A stretch of 64,000 nucleotides of DNA from Trichosphaerium sp. ATCC 40318 (taxonomy: Eukaryota > Discosea > Flabellinia > Trichosidae). The stretch lies in the NCBI GenBank assembly GCA_038496445.1, contig JALMLS010000005.1, forward strand, positions 62,001-126,000, given 5' to 3'. The position numbers were made by a program, and so were the translations under genes. The stretch's first letter is position 1. Each line of letters opens with the position of its first letter. Under the pieces are notes generated by a model that saw nothing but the letters and a program-made list of their open reading frames with translations, ran no database searches and had not been told where the DNA came from. Positions 23,224-35,370 of the stretch are shown one piece after another.

Positions 23224-24509
23224 ATGTTTTCGTACTTACTGAAAAAACAGTTTTTGCCGTATAACCCATTCTTCGTGCAGTTCAGCCTTCCCTTTTGGCA
23301 CTGTGTATGGTAAGTATTAAACTTTATTTTATAAGGCTGTATAAACTATGAATAGCCACAATAGGTTAGTGCTTCGCTAGTGTACATAATAATTGCCCAC
23401 ATTTTAAACTGATTTTTTTTCTGGTTGATCATTTTTCTTTTGTGTCACTTAGGTTCAACACTTTTAAACAAAAGCTTTGTCGACGACAGAGAGCAGGCAA
23501 TGGATTGTAGAGATACTTGCGTATACTATATCAACGGTATGGATATTCATCACGACTCATGGCCGCCACAGACAGGTCCAATGACTTGTAAAACAATACA
23601 AAAACTTTGTAAATCGGATGAAAGATTAAACCAAACCATAACGCGAAGCGTTAATACAAGGTACATGACTTTAACGTTAGTATTATTTCCCCCATTTCTA
23701 TGCCTCGAGCAAACATATAACCGACTCGTACGCAGTACACATGGTTAGTGCTTCTCGGAGAAAAAAAAGTTTTGGCACGTGATTTTATTTGTTTTTTTCG
23801 GGTTTTCTATAGCTGGACACTACGTAAGCCCCTTTTTTTGGGTGTTTTGGAGGGCGTGTATTCAAGCTAAAGGAATGTGTCACAAACACGAAAAAAAAAC
23901 TCTCTAGTATCAAAAAGCCAGAACTCTTTATGTCTTTTTTTTTTCACTGTGTAAAAGTATCACGTGATATTTCTCGATTTGATAATAATATTTTTTTATT
24001 ACAGATGCGCACAAACAAATCATCCGAAATGGTTACCCCGAACGCTTCGGTTACCATGGAGAGGAGTAGAGGCTGATCACAGGCAGTACCCGCAGTATTC
24101 AGACGGTCAGCCGGTGGTTAACAAAAAAAGATTGGTTAGTGAAGTACCCACACAACGAGTCACCAGAGTAAAGAAAAGGCGTAGAAGAAACAAAAAGAAA
24201 ATTCCAGGTGGACGCCTTTTACGCACAAAACTGCCCCTAGCTATACTCACGCCGCATTCGGAGGTTAAGACAGAGCTCGCGGAAGTAGTATTAGCTGCTC
24301 CGAAGAGAATTCTGTCTAACCTCACCTGTCACACAAAACCATATCAACAACAGAGAAACTGCGCTGAAGATTCAACTGTCAATTTTGTTCAAAGAAAGCC
24401 CTCAAGCAAACACCATTTAACTTTTTTATGTCAACAAGACTGCCAGACAAACCCACACAATGTAGGCCAGTCAATTTTAACGCATAACACTCCACATACG
24501 TGGTTTTAA
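23224..24509 (+). other. Possible multi-exon gene, reading frame unresolved
   Basis: Several plus-strand segments look coding but I could not join them in one consistent model. One starts at 23227 (MFSYLLKKQFLPYNPFF) with a clean donor after TGTGTATG. Another at 23450-23655 includes PMTCKTIQKLCKSDERLNQT. The last is a 168-codon open stretch at 24006-24509 after a CAG acceptor; it contains a basic nuclear-localisation-like run (VTRVKKRRRRNKKK) and ends HTWF. The region could hold one gene with alternative frames, or two. No domain is recognised. Introns at about 23770 and 23960 contain CACGTGAT. Confidence 0.3.
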
Positions 24510-24762
24510 GAAAAAAGAAACAGCTGTTGTAAATAATTGTAAAATAGCAATTTTTTTCACAATATTATAATAAATGTACTTTAAGATTGATCAATCAACG
24601 TCTCTAGTTCGCGGGATTTTTCGTGTTTTTCGGCAAAGCAATCTGCGAAATTTAAATAGAGTTCAAATGTTTGTCGAAATGGCGTATTATTAAAGTAGTT
24701 TATTGTATAATTGTTCTTTTCTGATTTTTTCTCTTTTTTTTTTTTTCGTGTTTTTTGGTGTT

Positions 24763-26582
24763 TTAATCTTTTTTAAAAGGCTTCTCATCAGGATTTAGTT
24801 CATCCTCTTCACCTGAACTCCTGAGAAATGGTTAAAACTAAACCAAAATAGTATCATGTTTTCGTAGTGATACACATAACAGAAAAAACCAAACAAAAAA
24901 AAAACTTCGGGCAGTTGTGTGAAAAAAAAACCAAAACCCGTTAAAACCTACCTAATATCTTCCAGTTCACCCTTAATTAGAGACCTGTAAAAACAAACAC
25001 ATAAATAAGTGAACAATTTCAGTACTGGTGAGTAAAGATCCGAGCAAACAAAGTCGTAAAAATTATCAAAAAAACAAAAAAAAAGCATTAATTTCTATTT
25101 TTGTGACTAATTCTACAAACAAACTATACTGTAATTTTGCTGCACGTACTTCACCATCATTTTTACAATAAGGTAAAACCAGTAGATATGCAATACTTGC
25201 AAAGCCCATAATGATACCAAGTTGATCAACATAGATATATGAATATCAGAGTAAGGCTCATATTTAATGTACTCAAAGGCGTATCCACTTAAATAGAATA
25301 GTAAGAAAGGAGGTATTTCATATTATACCCGAGTATGAAATCACAACTTTATTGGCACCATTTGAGATTACATTGGCGCCAATCAAGCGACACAGAGTGT
25401 AGTTTGTGTATTGTATAATTTTTAGTAGTAACGTACGTGTTTGGGATGAGTACTGAGAAAGGATAGAACAACAAACGTGTAACAAAAAAAGCTACTGCGA
25501 ATACAGCAAACAAAACATTTTTTGTAACATTGAGGTTTGAGTAATGTGCTACTTTAGCAGACTCAAGAAGAGGATCAGTGGCATCGTGAACAGCAAGAAT
25601 AATTAATCCAATGCGGTAGAAACTATAAAAAAAAAATAGTTAAGAAAAATGCGAAGAATTTGATTCTCAGTCTCAGATTTACAAACAAGTTGCTTGTACG
25701 TACTCTTTCCACCATGAGAAAGTTACTAATAAAGCGGTCACAGCGTGGTGAAAGTTAAGAACCCAAAAATCCTGTAAAAGAGTAAGGGAGACTGCTTGTT
25801 TTGAAGAAATGAAAAAAAAAAAAGAAAAATCCCCAAAAATGTGGAAGCAAATGTCAAAGGCTCTTGAAACATTAAACAATTCAAAAAATACGTTACCTTG
25901 TGATGAGCACGAGCGTTACGTGGCGAAAGGGACCAACAAATAGCAGCTAGGTAATTAGAAATTTGTATGAGGTAAATAAGCTGCTCGCTTGGGCTATTTC
26001 GCGTGTTAGTGGCGATTGCCATACGTATTTAAGAGCGTAGTTGTCTGCAAAAAAAAATTTCTTACAAAAGTTTTTACGTTTTGTGGCATTGATCACTGTT
26101 TTGGTAGCAGCAATCAAAGCGTACTTGTAATGGCTATGGAGGATTTCTCACAAAAAAAAACCTTTCCGGCGCTCTGAGCATACGCAACGCGTACAACAAC
26201 GCGTTGCGGTGTAATTGGGAGCGTGTATGCGTACCTTGGTTTAAAAGGCCATCCTTGAGACCAACAAAGCTTGTTGTCCCACCAGTAGTCACTGTGGTAT
26301 AGTACACTCACTTCCCACGCGAACATTGTGGTATAATATAGAAAGAAATACCCGCTCTCTCCAAACTTGATACCTTCCTTTTCCTTCAGCTTTTTGCCAT
26401 TGGCATAAGGCTACAAAAATTCGTGAGTCCCAGCAGACGTGGATGACGTGACAAGTCCTTACAATCAAAATACAGTCTATAATCCACCACCGTAGCAAAT
26501 AAGAGAGAAAAGTGCCGATAGCCGTAGAAAGGATAGGATTACCGATAATGATATCGCTGGTACTATCTATTACTTGCTGCAT
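24763..26582 (-). CDS. Ceramide synthase (LAG1/LASS family, TLC domain)
   Basis: This ER membrane enzyme N-acylates sphingoid bases to make ceramides. The start at 26582 (MQQVIDSTSDIIIGNP) leads to a first helix. Next come KFGESGYFFLYYTTMFAWEV and LYHSDYWWDNKLCW, both typical of the family before the TLC core. The catalytic Lag1 motif is intact across an intron. HHAVTALLVTFSWWKE joins FYRIGLIILAVHDATDPLLE and then SAKVAHY, including the two essential histidines and the HD pair. The final membrane helix contains LQVLHIYWFYLIVKMMVK. The tail ends SSGEEDELNPDEKPFKKD, an acidic serine-containing tail like those phosphorylated by CK2 in other ceramide synthases. No N-terminal homeobox domain is seen. 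The stop codon is at 24763-24765. Confidence 0.9.
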
Positions 26583-27482
26583 CGCGATTAATCCACTATA
26601 ACCTTTAAATTGTTAAGTCATGCACATTTGTCAAAATGTTGCGACTTTTCGGTTTTGGGGCCTTGTTTCACCCCATCACGTTTTCATATTATAAGGAGTG
26701 ACAGTTTTGCGGGCAAACGAAAGCCCGTCTGTGCAACTTTTTCGCACTACCAATACACTAGGTACAGCAATGTACTTATTTTGTTTTTCCAAGAGCTCAA
26801 ACTTTTTTCTATGTTGTACCTTTTCTGGTAACTCTTCACTGTTTTAAGAAACTACACATAGTCTAGTGCGTTATCTTTATTGTGGCATAGGTCGTATGAT
26901 CTTGTAAAGCAGATACGTATTGAAGTAGTTCAGCCATATTGTTGAAGTGCTAGCAACTATTGCTTCGGGTCGGGTGCCCTTTGTATTGCGGTATTGCGAA
27001 CTCCTACATGATTACGTTTACCTACCAAGTGAGTATAGTATTTTTAGAGTGTATACATTCACCAAGGGAAGCACGATAGACCGTGCAATCTTCGGGATGC
27101 AATGACACTCATGGGATTTTCGTTTTTACTTGGGCTGATTAAAATAGGTTATACCAATACAATGGGGCACTACCCGACAACCCGAGTACACATTAATCTC
27201 ATGAACATGCGTAAATAGCGCTCATAGCTCTAATCATGTACCTCCTTCGAACTTGTCAATCCGTGAAAAGGATCAACACAGTGTCTAACTCGAGCTGCAG
27301 TTTCAGAAGGAATAGTGCTGATACGATGGAGGCGCATCTCCCTGTGAATAAAGGACGTACTTGCCTCTATCAGATTGACATTCTACTGAAACCAGTAATA
27401 CACAAGAAGTATATAAAAATACAAAAACAGTAAAGAGCAAGAAGTATGTAGACATTTTCCTAATGTCAAATTCATTTGGGCA
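26583..27482. other. Intergenic region
   Basis: About 900 bp between divergent genes, the ceramide synthase and the ACC-deaminase-like enzyme. Small frames occur (for example from 26637, MLRLFGFGALFHPI), but none has a supportable continuation. I see no RNA gene. Confidence 0.4.
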
Positions 27483-28747
27483 ATGACTGCTGTTTCAAAA
27501 ACGTGGTTGTCGCCTGTTAGTCATGTAACCATAAAAGACAAGCGGATATTCATAAAGAGAGACGATAGAATATCTGTAGAGTTCCCTGGCAATAAATATC
27601 GAAAGGTACATTGTTGATAACGCTTGTGGCGCAGTTTAAATGGTGTAGCTCGCTGCTTATAGAGAAATACTCGATAAGAACCCAAGTAGATTTAAACGCG
27701 TAGTTTCGTATGGTGGTGCGTTTGTTGTGAGTGTTATACGCGTAATAACGCAGTTTGCAAGGTAGTCAGTCTAATATGATCCTTCCATGCGCTTACTTGT
27801 CACAGCAACATAACCTACCACTCGTATTCTACTGTGACCGTATTGCGCAGTCTCTAAAAGATAATCCGAGTGGCAACTATGGAAAAGCATTGAAAATGGG
27901 TGCTAATATTGTTCAAGTCCAATCTCTTGAGTACGGCAACAAAAATGTATTCTTTTGATGCCCACTGAGTATAGCACAATTTACAATGAGCAACAAATAG
28001 ATGATTTATGGATACCACGTGGGGGATGTTCACACGAAGCAGAAAAAGGTGAGAAAATAACTTAGAAAATGTTATATTTTCTTTTTACTTCTAAGCTCTT
28101 ACTACGTTTTTTTCTCAGTTTTTATTGCAGGTGTTTCGGTTCTTGCAAAAGAGGTTCAAGAGTTTATTGACATGCAAGAATCAAGTGGCAAATTTAATGT
28201 TGTTCTACCGTCTGGTGCGCACTACGAAGAAAATAACAACTCACATAAAGGTTCAAGGTACTGGTGCTACAGCGTACTATTTACACAAGCACATGAAGGC
28301 CTTCAAGAATATCAAAGTATACGCCGTACCCACTGTGGGTACAGAAGATTACCTAAGAGAGCAGATGTCTGTACTTGGTACGGTATTCACAACACAACAA
28401 GACATTTGTGTTAATGCATAGTAGGCAATGATTTCCCAGCCACTTTGAACACTTTGAAAAAATATGTTTTTGCAAAGCCTCATAAACACTTGAAGGAGAT
28501 GTATGACATATTATATGAACAAGAGTTAGAAATAGACTTGATATATGCTACTAAGGCATGGCGCGCTATATTTGATAACTGGAATACATTAAAGGATGAT
28601 GGTTTGGTTTATATACACACTGGTAAAGTTGTTTCTTCTGTTACATGTATACTAACTCTTACTACAGGTGGTCTAGAAGGAAATCCTTCTCAAATGGCTA
28701 GGTATGATGCAGTTTCTTCCCGTAAAAAGGTTCAGCACAAAAGCTAA
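27483..28747 (+). CDS. ACC deaminase/D-cysteine desulfhydrase-like PLP enzyme
   Basis: Fold-type II pyridoxal-phosphate enzymes of this family act on 1-aminocyclopropane-1-carboxylate or D-cysteine. After MTAVSKTWLSPVSH come the substrate/PLP motif RISVEFPGNKYRK, whose lysine should form the Schiff base, and the phosphate-side loop SYGG...QGSQSN split by an intron near 27722. VQVQSLEYG, WIPRGGCSHEAEKG and TGATAYYLHKHMK follow. The C-terminal HTGG...EGNPSQMARYDAV matches the family's TGGxxG cofactor loop. Splice junctions near 27607, 27958, 28050 and 28630 are approximate. The chain is about 350 residues, the expected size. Sequence alone does not decide between D-cysteine desulfhydrase and ACC deaminase; eukaryotic members are more often the former. 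Confidence 0.8.
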
Positions 28748-29307
28748 AATAGATACCAAACTAATAAAAGTACATGTACTATAATTCTTTGTCGGCAAAC
28801 GGTCATTTCAATTTCAAAGTCTTTGGCTAAAAACTACGTCTTTACAACAGTATATTATTACATCCATGAATTTCGGCATTGCAGTAATCAACTGTAAGTA
28901 CATAAGAAGTTACGTGAGGCTCAAAACACTTGTATGTAAGCCAGCCTTTGTGTTTATTGAAAAAGACAGCTCTAAGACGGCGGGTATTTCTCGCGTTCAT
29001 CGTGTAGTTTCGTGATAGCGGGATTCATTGGACACACTCAATTACACAAAAACTGAATAAATCTCTATCCTGGAGTAATAGACTGATTTGTATCATTTTA
29101 CCGCTCCGCGTAGTCTCGTGTTATGAGTATTAACTGTACCCTTGTTTTGGCGTTCATTATTAACCATGGTGTATGTTGGAAGCTAAACAATGGTTTCATT
29201 CAAGTTGTTGAAGTTATGTGAAATCGGGGATTCATCGGATAAACTACTGTGAGAATAAATTTGATAAAAACTCACGCTTTTTGTTCATAAAAATAAGGAT
29301 TAATCCC
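28748..29307. other. Intergenic region with a weak direct repeat
   Basis: No exon is supported. A loosely repeated segment containing GGGATTCAT-GGA occurs near 29019 and again near 29227, just upstream of the secreted-protein start. It may be a duplicated promoter element. Confidence 0.3.
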
Positions 29308-29700
29308 ATGAACACCTTTTCTTCAAAGACTATGTTATCACTGACCACTATTTTCGTTGTCTTGATGTTTGTATCCTCAGTAGCAGGAAATGACGAAGAG
29401 GAAGAAGCATGTCTTAGTAAATGGTGCTCAAGACTCTACGTTCGGAGAGATGGTAGCGGTGGAACTTATTGTGCTGATCAATGGGGAGTATGCCCATATT
29501 ACTTCTATGATGGTGTACGTACTTGTTCATCTCCTACGCGTTCCACTCAATTTAAAGCTTAGTATGACCATATTCCAAAAAAGAAAAACTGTGGTAGACG
29601 ATGCAATAAGCGAACACCTAGCGCCGGAAGATGTAACCACCATCATGGCACTATGCATTGGAATGGCGGTCCTAGAATTACCCGCTATGAATGCGAATAA
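29308..29700 (+). CDS. Small secreted cysteine-rich protein
   Basis: The ATG at 29308 gives a good signal peptide (SLTTIFVVLMFVSSVAG) followed by an acidic stretch (NDEEEE). A 48-nt intron beginning GTACGTACTTG joins YYFYDG to YDHIPKKKNCGRR in phase 0. The mature chain of about 87 residues has eight cysteines, suggesting four disulfides, and is Gly-, Arg- and His-rich near the end. A TAA at 29698-29700 closes the frame. The same frame continues open for 22 more codons with three further cysteines before a second TAA overlapping an AATAAA signal, so the gene may be truncated relative to its ancestor. The role is unknown; secretion and disulfides are the only solid inferences. An upstream ATG at 29218 is in frame but would bury the signal peptide. 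Confidence 0.6.
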
Positions 29701-29769
29701 GCTATATGCATTGGTATAGATGTAGGGCATGGTATTGGCGCTCAGACCACTTGTTGCAAACTACAATAA

Positions 29770-30337
29770 AGTTTGATGTTATAAATTTATCGTTTTACTT
29801 CCAGAACTTGACAAAGTAACTAAATATTTATGTTATTCCTCTAATCTTGTTGGTTTTCCCCTTGCACCAGAAGGGTCATTGTAACTACCACAACAGTTTG
29901 TATCCTTCGGTATCATGAGTGAGTACATTGCAAACTAAATTTTCCTATATAAAAGATAGTCACGGTGACCTTGTTGCCACCTCATGAGTTAAATGTATTG
30001 ACCAGAAGACAAATTAGTCACCTTGTAAACTCGTAAGTCAGAGAATAAATAGTATCACTCCTTTTTCACAATAAATTTTGTAAGTCTTTTGTTTTTTGTT
30101 TCTTGTTTAGCATTGTACATGACGTTTAATAATTAAAATAACTATATGAAGACTGTATTTTCGAAGAGACTTTGGGCGCCAACTTACAGCAATACACTTC
30201 ATCATGACATCAAGACTTTTATTTTTTGTATTATACAATCACAGAGCTCTTTAAAAAGAAAATCCGTGATGACACCCGCCTTAAACTTTTTTTTCTTCTC
30301 TCAAAAATTACTTTTAATGGATCCATCATTATTCCTT
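29770..30337. other. Convergent intergenic region
   Basis: About 570 bp between the 3' ends of the secreted-protein gene and RFC3. The frame at 30146-30367 overlaps the RFC3 stop in antisense and has no family features. Nothing else is recognised. Confidence 0.4.
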
Positions 30338-32017
30338 TTAGCGCCTTGTTTGAGTTTTGTACAATGACATGAATTTTGCTACAAATGCCTCAAGATGATA
30401 AATAGGTTTACTTCCTTGCTGAATACGATGCTCATAGAAAGCTGCCCATTCAATAATATGAAACTTTAGAATTTTATTACCAACTTGAGCAAGTAATGTA
30501 GCAACCAAGTTCTAAAGAAAAAAAGCAAATTAGCCTTTTTAGATTTCCGCAAAGTTAGGCCATCCCAATGATTTACAGCCAAAAAAAGGGCTCACTCAGT
30601 TGGCAAAACTATAGATACTAACTTCAAAAAATACAAAATCACAATATTGACACTGACTGTCGCAAGTCGAGACTTAGTCAACAAAAAGTGGAATTTCAAA
30701 AAAAAAAAGAAAAAAAAGAGAAATAGACTCTTCTCGCGTACTTTTAGAATTGATGTTGCTGGGATACAATGAATGAGAAGTTCATACAGTTTTGTTCTTA
30801 CGACAAGTAGCCTAGGTTCACACTGTTAGAACTGAGAGTTTAAAAGAAAAAAAGAAATTCCTTTCTTTCAAGTTCACAAGGAACGGCTAAATAAAAACCC
30901 TTCAAAAAGCTTACTGTTGTGGACTCTGTGTCTTAAGCATCTCAGCCGCTATATGATTAACAAATAACTCCCAATCAGGTAATTCTACAGCTTGATTTGG
31001 TTGAAATCTTTCGTTTTTAACTTTTGTCGCCTCCAGCATGAGTATAGCGCGACGTAGATTTCTGTTAGAGTACTGTGCAATACGTTTTGCTAGAGGAGCA
31101 GGAAGTTCACGAAGATTCTCTTTCTTACAAACAGAATGAAGCACTTTACAAATCTGAAAAAAAAGTCAACGCAAAAGGCAAATATGGCTTTCTGACGGCC
31201 TCCACTTTTGATTATCAAGCGATTAGAGTGCCCTATAACATACCTGTTCTTCTGTAGGCGCAGCTACACGGACACAAAGGCAACGAGATCTAAGCGCTGA
31301 GATGACTTTTGTCAAAGAGTTTGTTACGAGAATAATCCGGCAGTGTCTCATGCATTGCTCCATTGTTCGCCGTAACGCGTGTTGTGCTTGTCGCGTGAGA
31401 CTGTCGACCTCATTCAATAGGAGTACTAAACGTTTTGTCTTAGATATCAAGTTATCTCCTGCTAAACGCTTAATGTACCTTTGAATGACTTCGCTGCTAC
31501 TCCTTTTTTGGCATACATTGGTCCGTACTGTGACATTTCCTTGATTGTCTCAGAAACGACGAGTCTATCTTTAAAACCTGCGTCTGAAGGTGTCATTTCG
31601 ATGTGGTGATTACTTGTAACAACTGTCATTGTAATTGGCTCTTTGGTGCCCTCCATCTGTACCACGTTAGTTATTTACGTAATAAAACGCTCAGCGTATA
31701 CCTTATAAGCCTTCTGCTCGACTTTTTTCTAAGTAACGTTGTAAAAACATAAAGCAAAGCTAGAATATTCTAACGCACCTTATCAACACTGGCACCAAAC
31801 ATTTCACGCAGAAAAGCCATAATCCGTGTTTTCTTTCCCGCTCCTGAAGGACCATAAAATAACAAGTGTGGTATATCATCTGATGCGGCCTATATTAGTT
31901 TGTGAGCGTCAACGAGTAAAATGACAAACCTACCAACGATTTTAGTTGTAACCCAATTTCTTCATGATAATCTAACTTGGCTAACGAAGATGGTCTGTGT
32001 TTATCAATGTACAGCAT
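30338..32017 (-). CDS. RFC3: Replication factor C subunit 3
   Basis: This subunit of the clamp loader opens and loads PCNA onto primed DNA. The start at 32017 gives MLYIDKHRPSSLAKLDYHEE. HLLFYGPSGAGKKTRIMAF is the Walker A motif in the RFC3-specific form. Walker B is LLLNEVDSLTRQAQHALRR, with Asn-Glu-Val-Asp as in RFC3 orthologues, followed by the sensor/SRC region TNSLTKVISALRSRCL. The C-terminal collar holds YELLIHCIPATSILK and FHIIEWAAFYEHRIQQGSK and ends YHLEAFVAKFMSLYKTQTRR, a strong RFC3 ending. The stop is at 30338-30340. At least six introns are needed. The start lies about 117 bp from the divergent UTP4 start. Confidence 0.93.
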
Positions 32018-32134
32018 TGTTGGCGGGATAATTTATTTCAAAAATTTTGTAGAGGCTTGATTGTTGACTTTTTACTACTTTTTTTTTCTTACGCCTAGGT
32101 TCGTTTGTACAAGCGTAACTAATTATTCTGCGCA
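32018..32134. promoter_or_regulatory. Putative bidirectional promoter, RFC3/UTP4
   Basis: The two start codons lie about 117 bp apart, head to head, so both promoters must overlap. A T-rich run (32081-32092) lies inside. No named factor site is assigned. Confidence 0.4.
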
Positions 32135-35100
32135 ATGAGCGATCAGGTTGTGGTATACAGGTGTCGCTGGGAGATTCATAGGCAATTACCTGTCGTATGT
32201 AGCGCAACTCACCCAGAAAGTGGTTCTTTCGCGCTGGCTACACAAGAGGGTATAATTAGAGTGTATGGCGTACATAAATACAGTGTTTATGAAAAACAGG
32301 TAACCTTACGATAGATTTCTCAATTTTTCATTACTACGAGGCTGTTTCTACGGCTCCGCAACAAGCGTAGTAGTAAACAGTAAATAAAGCGTAGAAATCA
32401 AATAGTGTTCATTACGCCTAAAATCGCATCGTAGGTAATTTTGGGCAGCACATATACTCGTACAACAAACAGGGCTGCGAGAAAACTTGTCAGTCATGAC
32501 ATTCGCCGCATCGCATGGTTATCGCCTGAAAAGCTCTTGACAGTATCTTTGAGCGGTTACGCATCTCTGTATCAAATTCCATCAGGAAAGCGCGAAGTTC
32601 ATAAACAAATCACAGTTGGCGCAATCTACGACATGGCAGTAGGTACGTACTCAAAAGGCAATTAATTAAACCCTAAAATGCCAATATTGTACAAGGTTTG
32701 GACCAAAATAACCGTAATGTAGATAAAACGCGTACAAAAATAGCAATTGCATGCGAAGACGGAAGAGTACGCATTATGGAACACTCTGAAGTCGGATTGA
32801 AGTTGTCAGTTATTTCAACATTGATGGCTTCTCAACAGTTGTCTGCATCTAACGCTCAGTGTATTTCTGTGGCATGGAGCAAAGAAACTGGTATAATATG
32901 GGGCGGTATGGATAACGGTATGGTATTTGGATGGTATTACAATGTAAGTAAAGACAATCACGTGGAATAATTTTTATTTATTTCTTTTTTTTTTTTTGTT
33001 GCTTACCTTTTTTGTTTCTTTTAGACTGATAAAGTACAACCAAAAGTCTTTAATTCTATACAACTACAACTTGGTATTGATACTGTAGTATGGAGTATGG
33101 TTCCAGTAGGTAACGTACTACTCGCTGGTACTTCTGATGGCCGTGTTGCAGTTATAAGTCACGTACGTGTCAAGCTGTTTATAGTCACTAACATGTTGTG
33201 TTTGGCTTGACTAAACAGTTTTCAAATCTATCAATTCGTACTCACCTGATTTTAAGGAATATGATGGTACTATAGTAGAGGAGTTAAGGTGGCCTGGAAA
33301 AGATTCAACAGCAGTTGATGTACTTTCCTTGGCTGCAAGTAGCGATGGCAATTATGTAGCAGCGGGCACAATACGCGGTAATGTCGCCATGTATAAACGC
33401 AAGAATAATGGAAGATTCGTTTTTCTATCTATTGGTATACGTGATTCACACGACGTCAGAAGTTTGAATTTCTTACCAAGCTTTTTGGTACGCAACCCTC
33501 TTCTTTTAATACAGAAAAAAACCTATTGAACTTGTTTGTGCTTTCTTTTTGTATTTGAGTTTGCTGTGTTTATTAATTCTTTATGTAGCCTGGAAAGGAT
33601 GTTTTAATATCGACTTCAGCCTCTGGTAATATTAGATGGCGTTTCTTGGGCTCAGGAATGGAGGGACGATACAGAACAAGCGCAAAATGGACAAAACGAA
33701 TATACTTTCCTCACTTGTTATCATACTCTACTTTCTGTGATGACACTGCTCCGCTATTAGCTTATACAGATATAAGAGGAGCAGTAACTGTTTGGCAACT
33801 TGGTAAAGAGCATGCTGTATGTCTCTCACTAGTGGTAAATGAGAGAACTAATTGACTGTTTACAGGGTATTGAAGAAGATTTACCAGAATTTACAAAACT
33901 CCCTTCAGCTCTTCCTGCTTGCCTACTGCGTGTTCAGTTCGATGAAATATCACAAGGACATCGTATATCAGCCTTGGCAATGTCCTCAAATGCTTCATAC
34001 CTAGGTGTAGGCATGACGGAGCCTTCATTACATATTTTCCGCTTAAAGCAAGAAGGAACAGAAAAAAAAAGGAAACTAAAACTAGTACGTTGTTATTGCA
34101 ATGTCTGTAGTTTTTCTTGAAAAATTTCTTGATATTCTTGTACGCTTTTACTTATTTTATTGTTTAGTACAAAGTAACGATATCTGACTTCAAACCAAGA
34201 GGAGTTATAACCAAAATTGTATTTTCAAAATGTTGTAAAAGAGCTGTCGTTATTGAGAGCCATACAATTGTTCATGTTATTGATCTTGAAACAAAGCACC
34301 TTGCTACATCTTGGCATCATCATAGGCCACAACACAGTCACTTTACACGTACGAAAACTTCAACAGTCTCCGATCTTTTAAAGAACTTTTCAGCTTCTGT
34401 TGTTTTTTTTGCTAATTTTTTCCATTCTTGTAGAGAACGTTTCTCCACTTGTTGGACAAGGAGACTTTATTGAAGCGCCTATTTGCGCTGTTGCAATATC
34501 AGATGATTCAAAGTTTTTAACAACAGCTGATCATAATAACATTGTAAACGTTTTCAACTTGGAACAATTCAAAGTACGTCAATCTTTCTTTTTCTTTTCG
34601 AAAAACCCCGCACTACCACTACTCGCACAGTGCGCGTAAATCACTACACAATAATACGCGTAGATGAATTTTTTCGCGTAGACGTAAAGCTACTTGCAAG
34701 AAGGAGTCGAAAAAAAAACCAAAATCGAATGTTTCCTTTTTCTTTCTCTTTCCTGTACCTACCCAGCCTTCATTTTATTAATATACTATTCCTATAGTGG
34801 GTTGGCGCACTACCAAGACTATATTCTCCTATAAACACAATGTGGTTTGCACCAAACTCAAATAACCTATACATTCAAGTTTACCCTCGCTCTTTGATTA
34901 TAGCACCAATAAGTCTTCAACAAGGAAAACTACATTTAGAAAAAATAAGTGATCCTCTACGTGTACCTACAACAAAGACAGCCAATATTGGTGGTATGTC
35001 CTTTGATCCAGAAGGCGATAAGATGATTTTTCATACACAAGCTGATATTTTAATTGCTGATACTGGTGCTAAGCATTTGAAGGAGAAAACATCTTGGAGC

Positions 35101-35235
35101 AAGTTAGCTTCTTTTCAGACTTTATTAGATGCTTCTTTTGTTGGTAAAGGCAGAGTTCTTGTATTTGAGAGACCTTGGATGAAGCAATTACATCATCTTC
35201 CACCTCCAGTAAAATCAACAGCTTATGGCTTGTAG
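32135..35235 (+). CDS. UTP4: U3 snoRNP-associated WD40 protein UTP4 (cirhin)
   Basis: UTP4 is a tandem WD40 protein of the t-UTP subcomplex of the small-subunit processome, acting in early nucleolar pre-rRNA processing. MSDQVVVYRCRWEIHRQLPV opens the chain. The WD repeats include RRIAWLSPEKLLTVSLSG, KIAIACEDGRVRIME, GIIWGGMDNGMVFGW and VPVGNVLLAGTSDGRV. SHDVRSLNFLP and ISALAMSSNASYLGVGM also fall in order. The ending KGRVLVFERPWMKQLHHLPP followed by PVKSTAYGL matches the characteristic C terminus of cirhin (VAVERP...LPPPIK). Introns lie about every 200-300 nt, one at 32944 with CACGTGG. The stop is at 35233-35235. I am confident of the family; exact exon edges are approximate. Confidence 0.85.
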
Positions 35236-35370
35236 AACAAAAAAATAAAAGAAACAAGAAAAAAAAAAGAAAATCCTTTTGTTATGTTAAAACCTCGCCT
35301 TGTAACACTCTCTTCTAATATGCCATATGGTGACTTCCACTACCAATTTGAGCAAGACGAAGGTAGGAGG

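Noticed and set aside
26610-26831. 73-codon plus-strand frame and a nearby MLRLFGFGALF start
   Set aside because: Neither extends through a phase-consistent intron to a recognisable protein.
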